From positions 12,192,378 to 12,256,377 of the forward strand of contig JALMQS010000030.1 of assembly GCA_024734495.1 (NCBI GenBank): a DNA stretch of 64,000 bases, written 5' to 3'. Shown one piece after another: positions 63,661 to 64,000 of the stretch. A program made the translations under genes and the position numbers. This stretch comes from Forficula auricularia. Its lineage: Eukaryota > Arthropoda > Insecta > Dermaptera > Forficulidae. The notes beneath the pieces were generated by a model. That model did not search any database and was not told where the DNA came from. It was given only the letters and a program-made list of their open reading frames with translations. Within the stretch, counting starts at the first letter, position 1. Each line of letters opens with the position of its first letter.

Positions 63661-64000
63661 TTTTATTTTTTTTTTTTATAAAAATTATTATTATTTATTC
63701 TAATTCATGCTATTTTTACGAATTCTCTAAAAACTTTCATTTTTTCGGAAATGTCTGAAACGTATAAAAATCGATTTCAAGTTCACTGGCGGATTTAGGT
63801 TCTAAAGCTCCCTAGTCTAATATGCCGCCATTTTTTCTTTATTCTAATAATTATTAGATATTATCAAACATCTAATTTATGAATGTTAAAAATATTTTAT
63901 TTTGAGGTTTATTAATTTAGATATAATAATAAATTTCTTAAAATTATATAATAAATAAATTTTTTACAACTAATCACATATATCAAATGGGGGTCGGGTT
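63661..64000. other. AT-rich end of window with hAT-like terminus at 63784
   Basis: TTCACTGGCGGATTTAGG (from ~63781) resembles the CAGGGGCGGATTTAAG end at 30729. The remainder of any element would lie mostly beyond the window. Confidence 0.35.

Overview
The window looks like intergenic or intronic DNA from an animal nuclear genome, most likely an arthropod. It is very AT-rich and has no long open reading frame, no bacterial-type operons and no rRNA. It carries a Pol III tRNA gene, a tRNA-derived SINE, poly-A-tailed non-LTR retrotransposon ends, hAT, Tc1/mariner, Helitron-like and TTAA-type DNA transposons, and many long foldback (palindromic) repeats. The repeat mix reminds me of caligid copepods such as sea lice. 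That is recall, not something shown by the sequence.

Layout. 1-7.9 kb: nested foldbacks, a truncated copy of a TAGAGACC-ended hAT family (family A), and fragments of family R1 (ends ACTTTACCATACA). 7.9-9.6 kb: a Helitron-like element holding a ~120-bp tandem-repeat unit, itself hit by a small hAT MITE. 9.8-20.5 kb: a possible first exon, palindromes, LINE and hAT fragments, a ~240-bp tandem array, a C-rich block, and a second possible first exon (19.5 kb). 20.9-27.5 kb: foldbacks, SINE-like hairpins, a LINE 3' end, and a 3.2-kb family A copy whose core is a ~2-kb palindrome, followed by a SINE. 28-34 kb: a TTAA-flanked element and a hAT element with perfect 8-bp target duplications inside a foldback. 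35-42 kb: a possible small exon, a LINE 3' ORF, tandem and inverted duplications, and MITEs. 42-48 kb: more TIR and foldback elements, including a complete family A copy with an exact 8-bp target duplication. 48.8-50.8 kb: two related hAT-like elements with unusual transposase-type protein pieces. 51.9 kb: a convincing small host exon on the minus strand. 53-56 kb: TIR elements, a tRNA-Lys(UUU) gene with an 8-base anticodon loop, and a mariner relic. 56-64 kb: R1 copies, a GC-richer unassigned stretch, a TIR element cutting a zinc-finger ORF, and hammerhead-like motifs inside foldbacks.

The most interesting signals are three. First, the 8-bp-TSD, TAGGGTG-ended twin elements at 48.8-50.8 kb encode parts of a protein family that I recall as common but unnamed in some invertebrates. 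Second, a hammerhead-ribozyme-like core (CTGANGA, one extra base, a hairpin, GAAA, a very short stem III, NUH) recurs in several unrelated foldback families. Third, the tRNA-Lys has an expanded anticodon loop and a 5' end that is partly duplicated in inverted orientation nearby. No complete protein-coding host gene can be assembled from this window; coding claims are limited to candidate exons and transposon relics.
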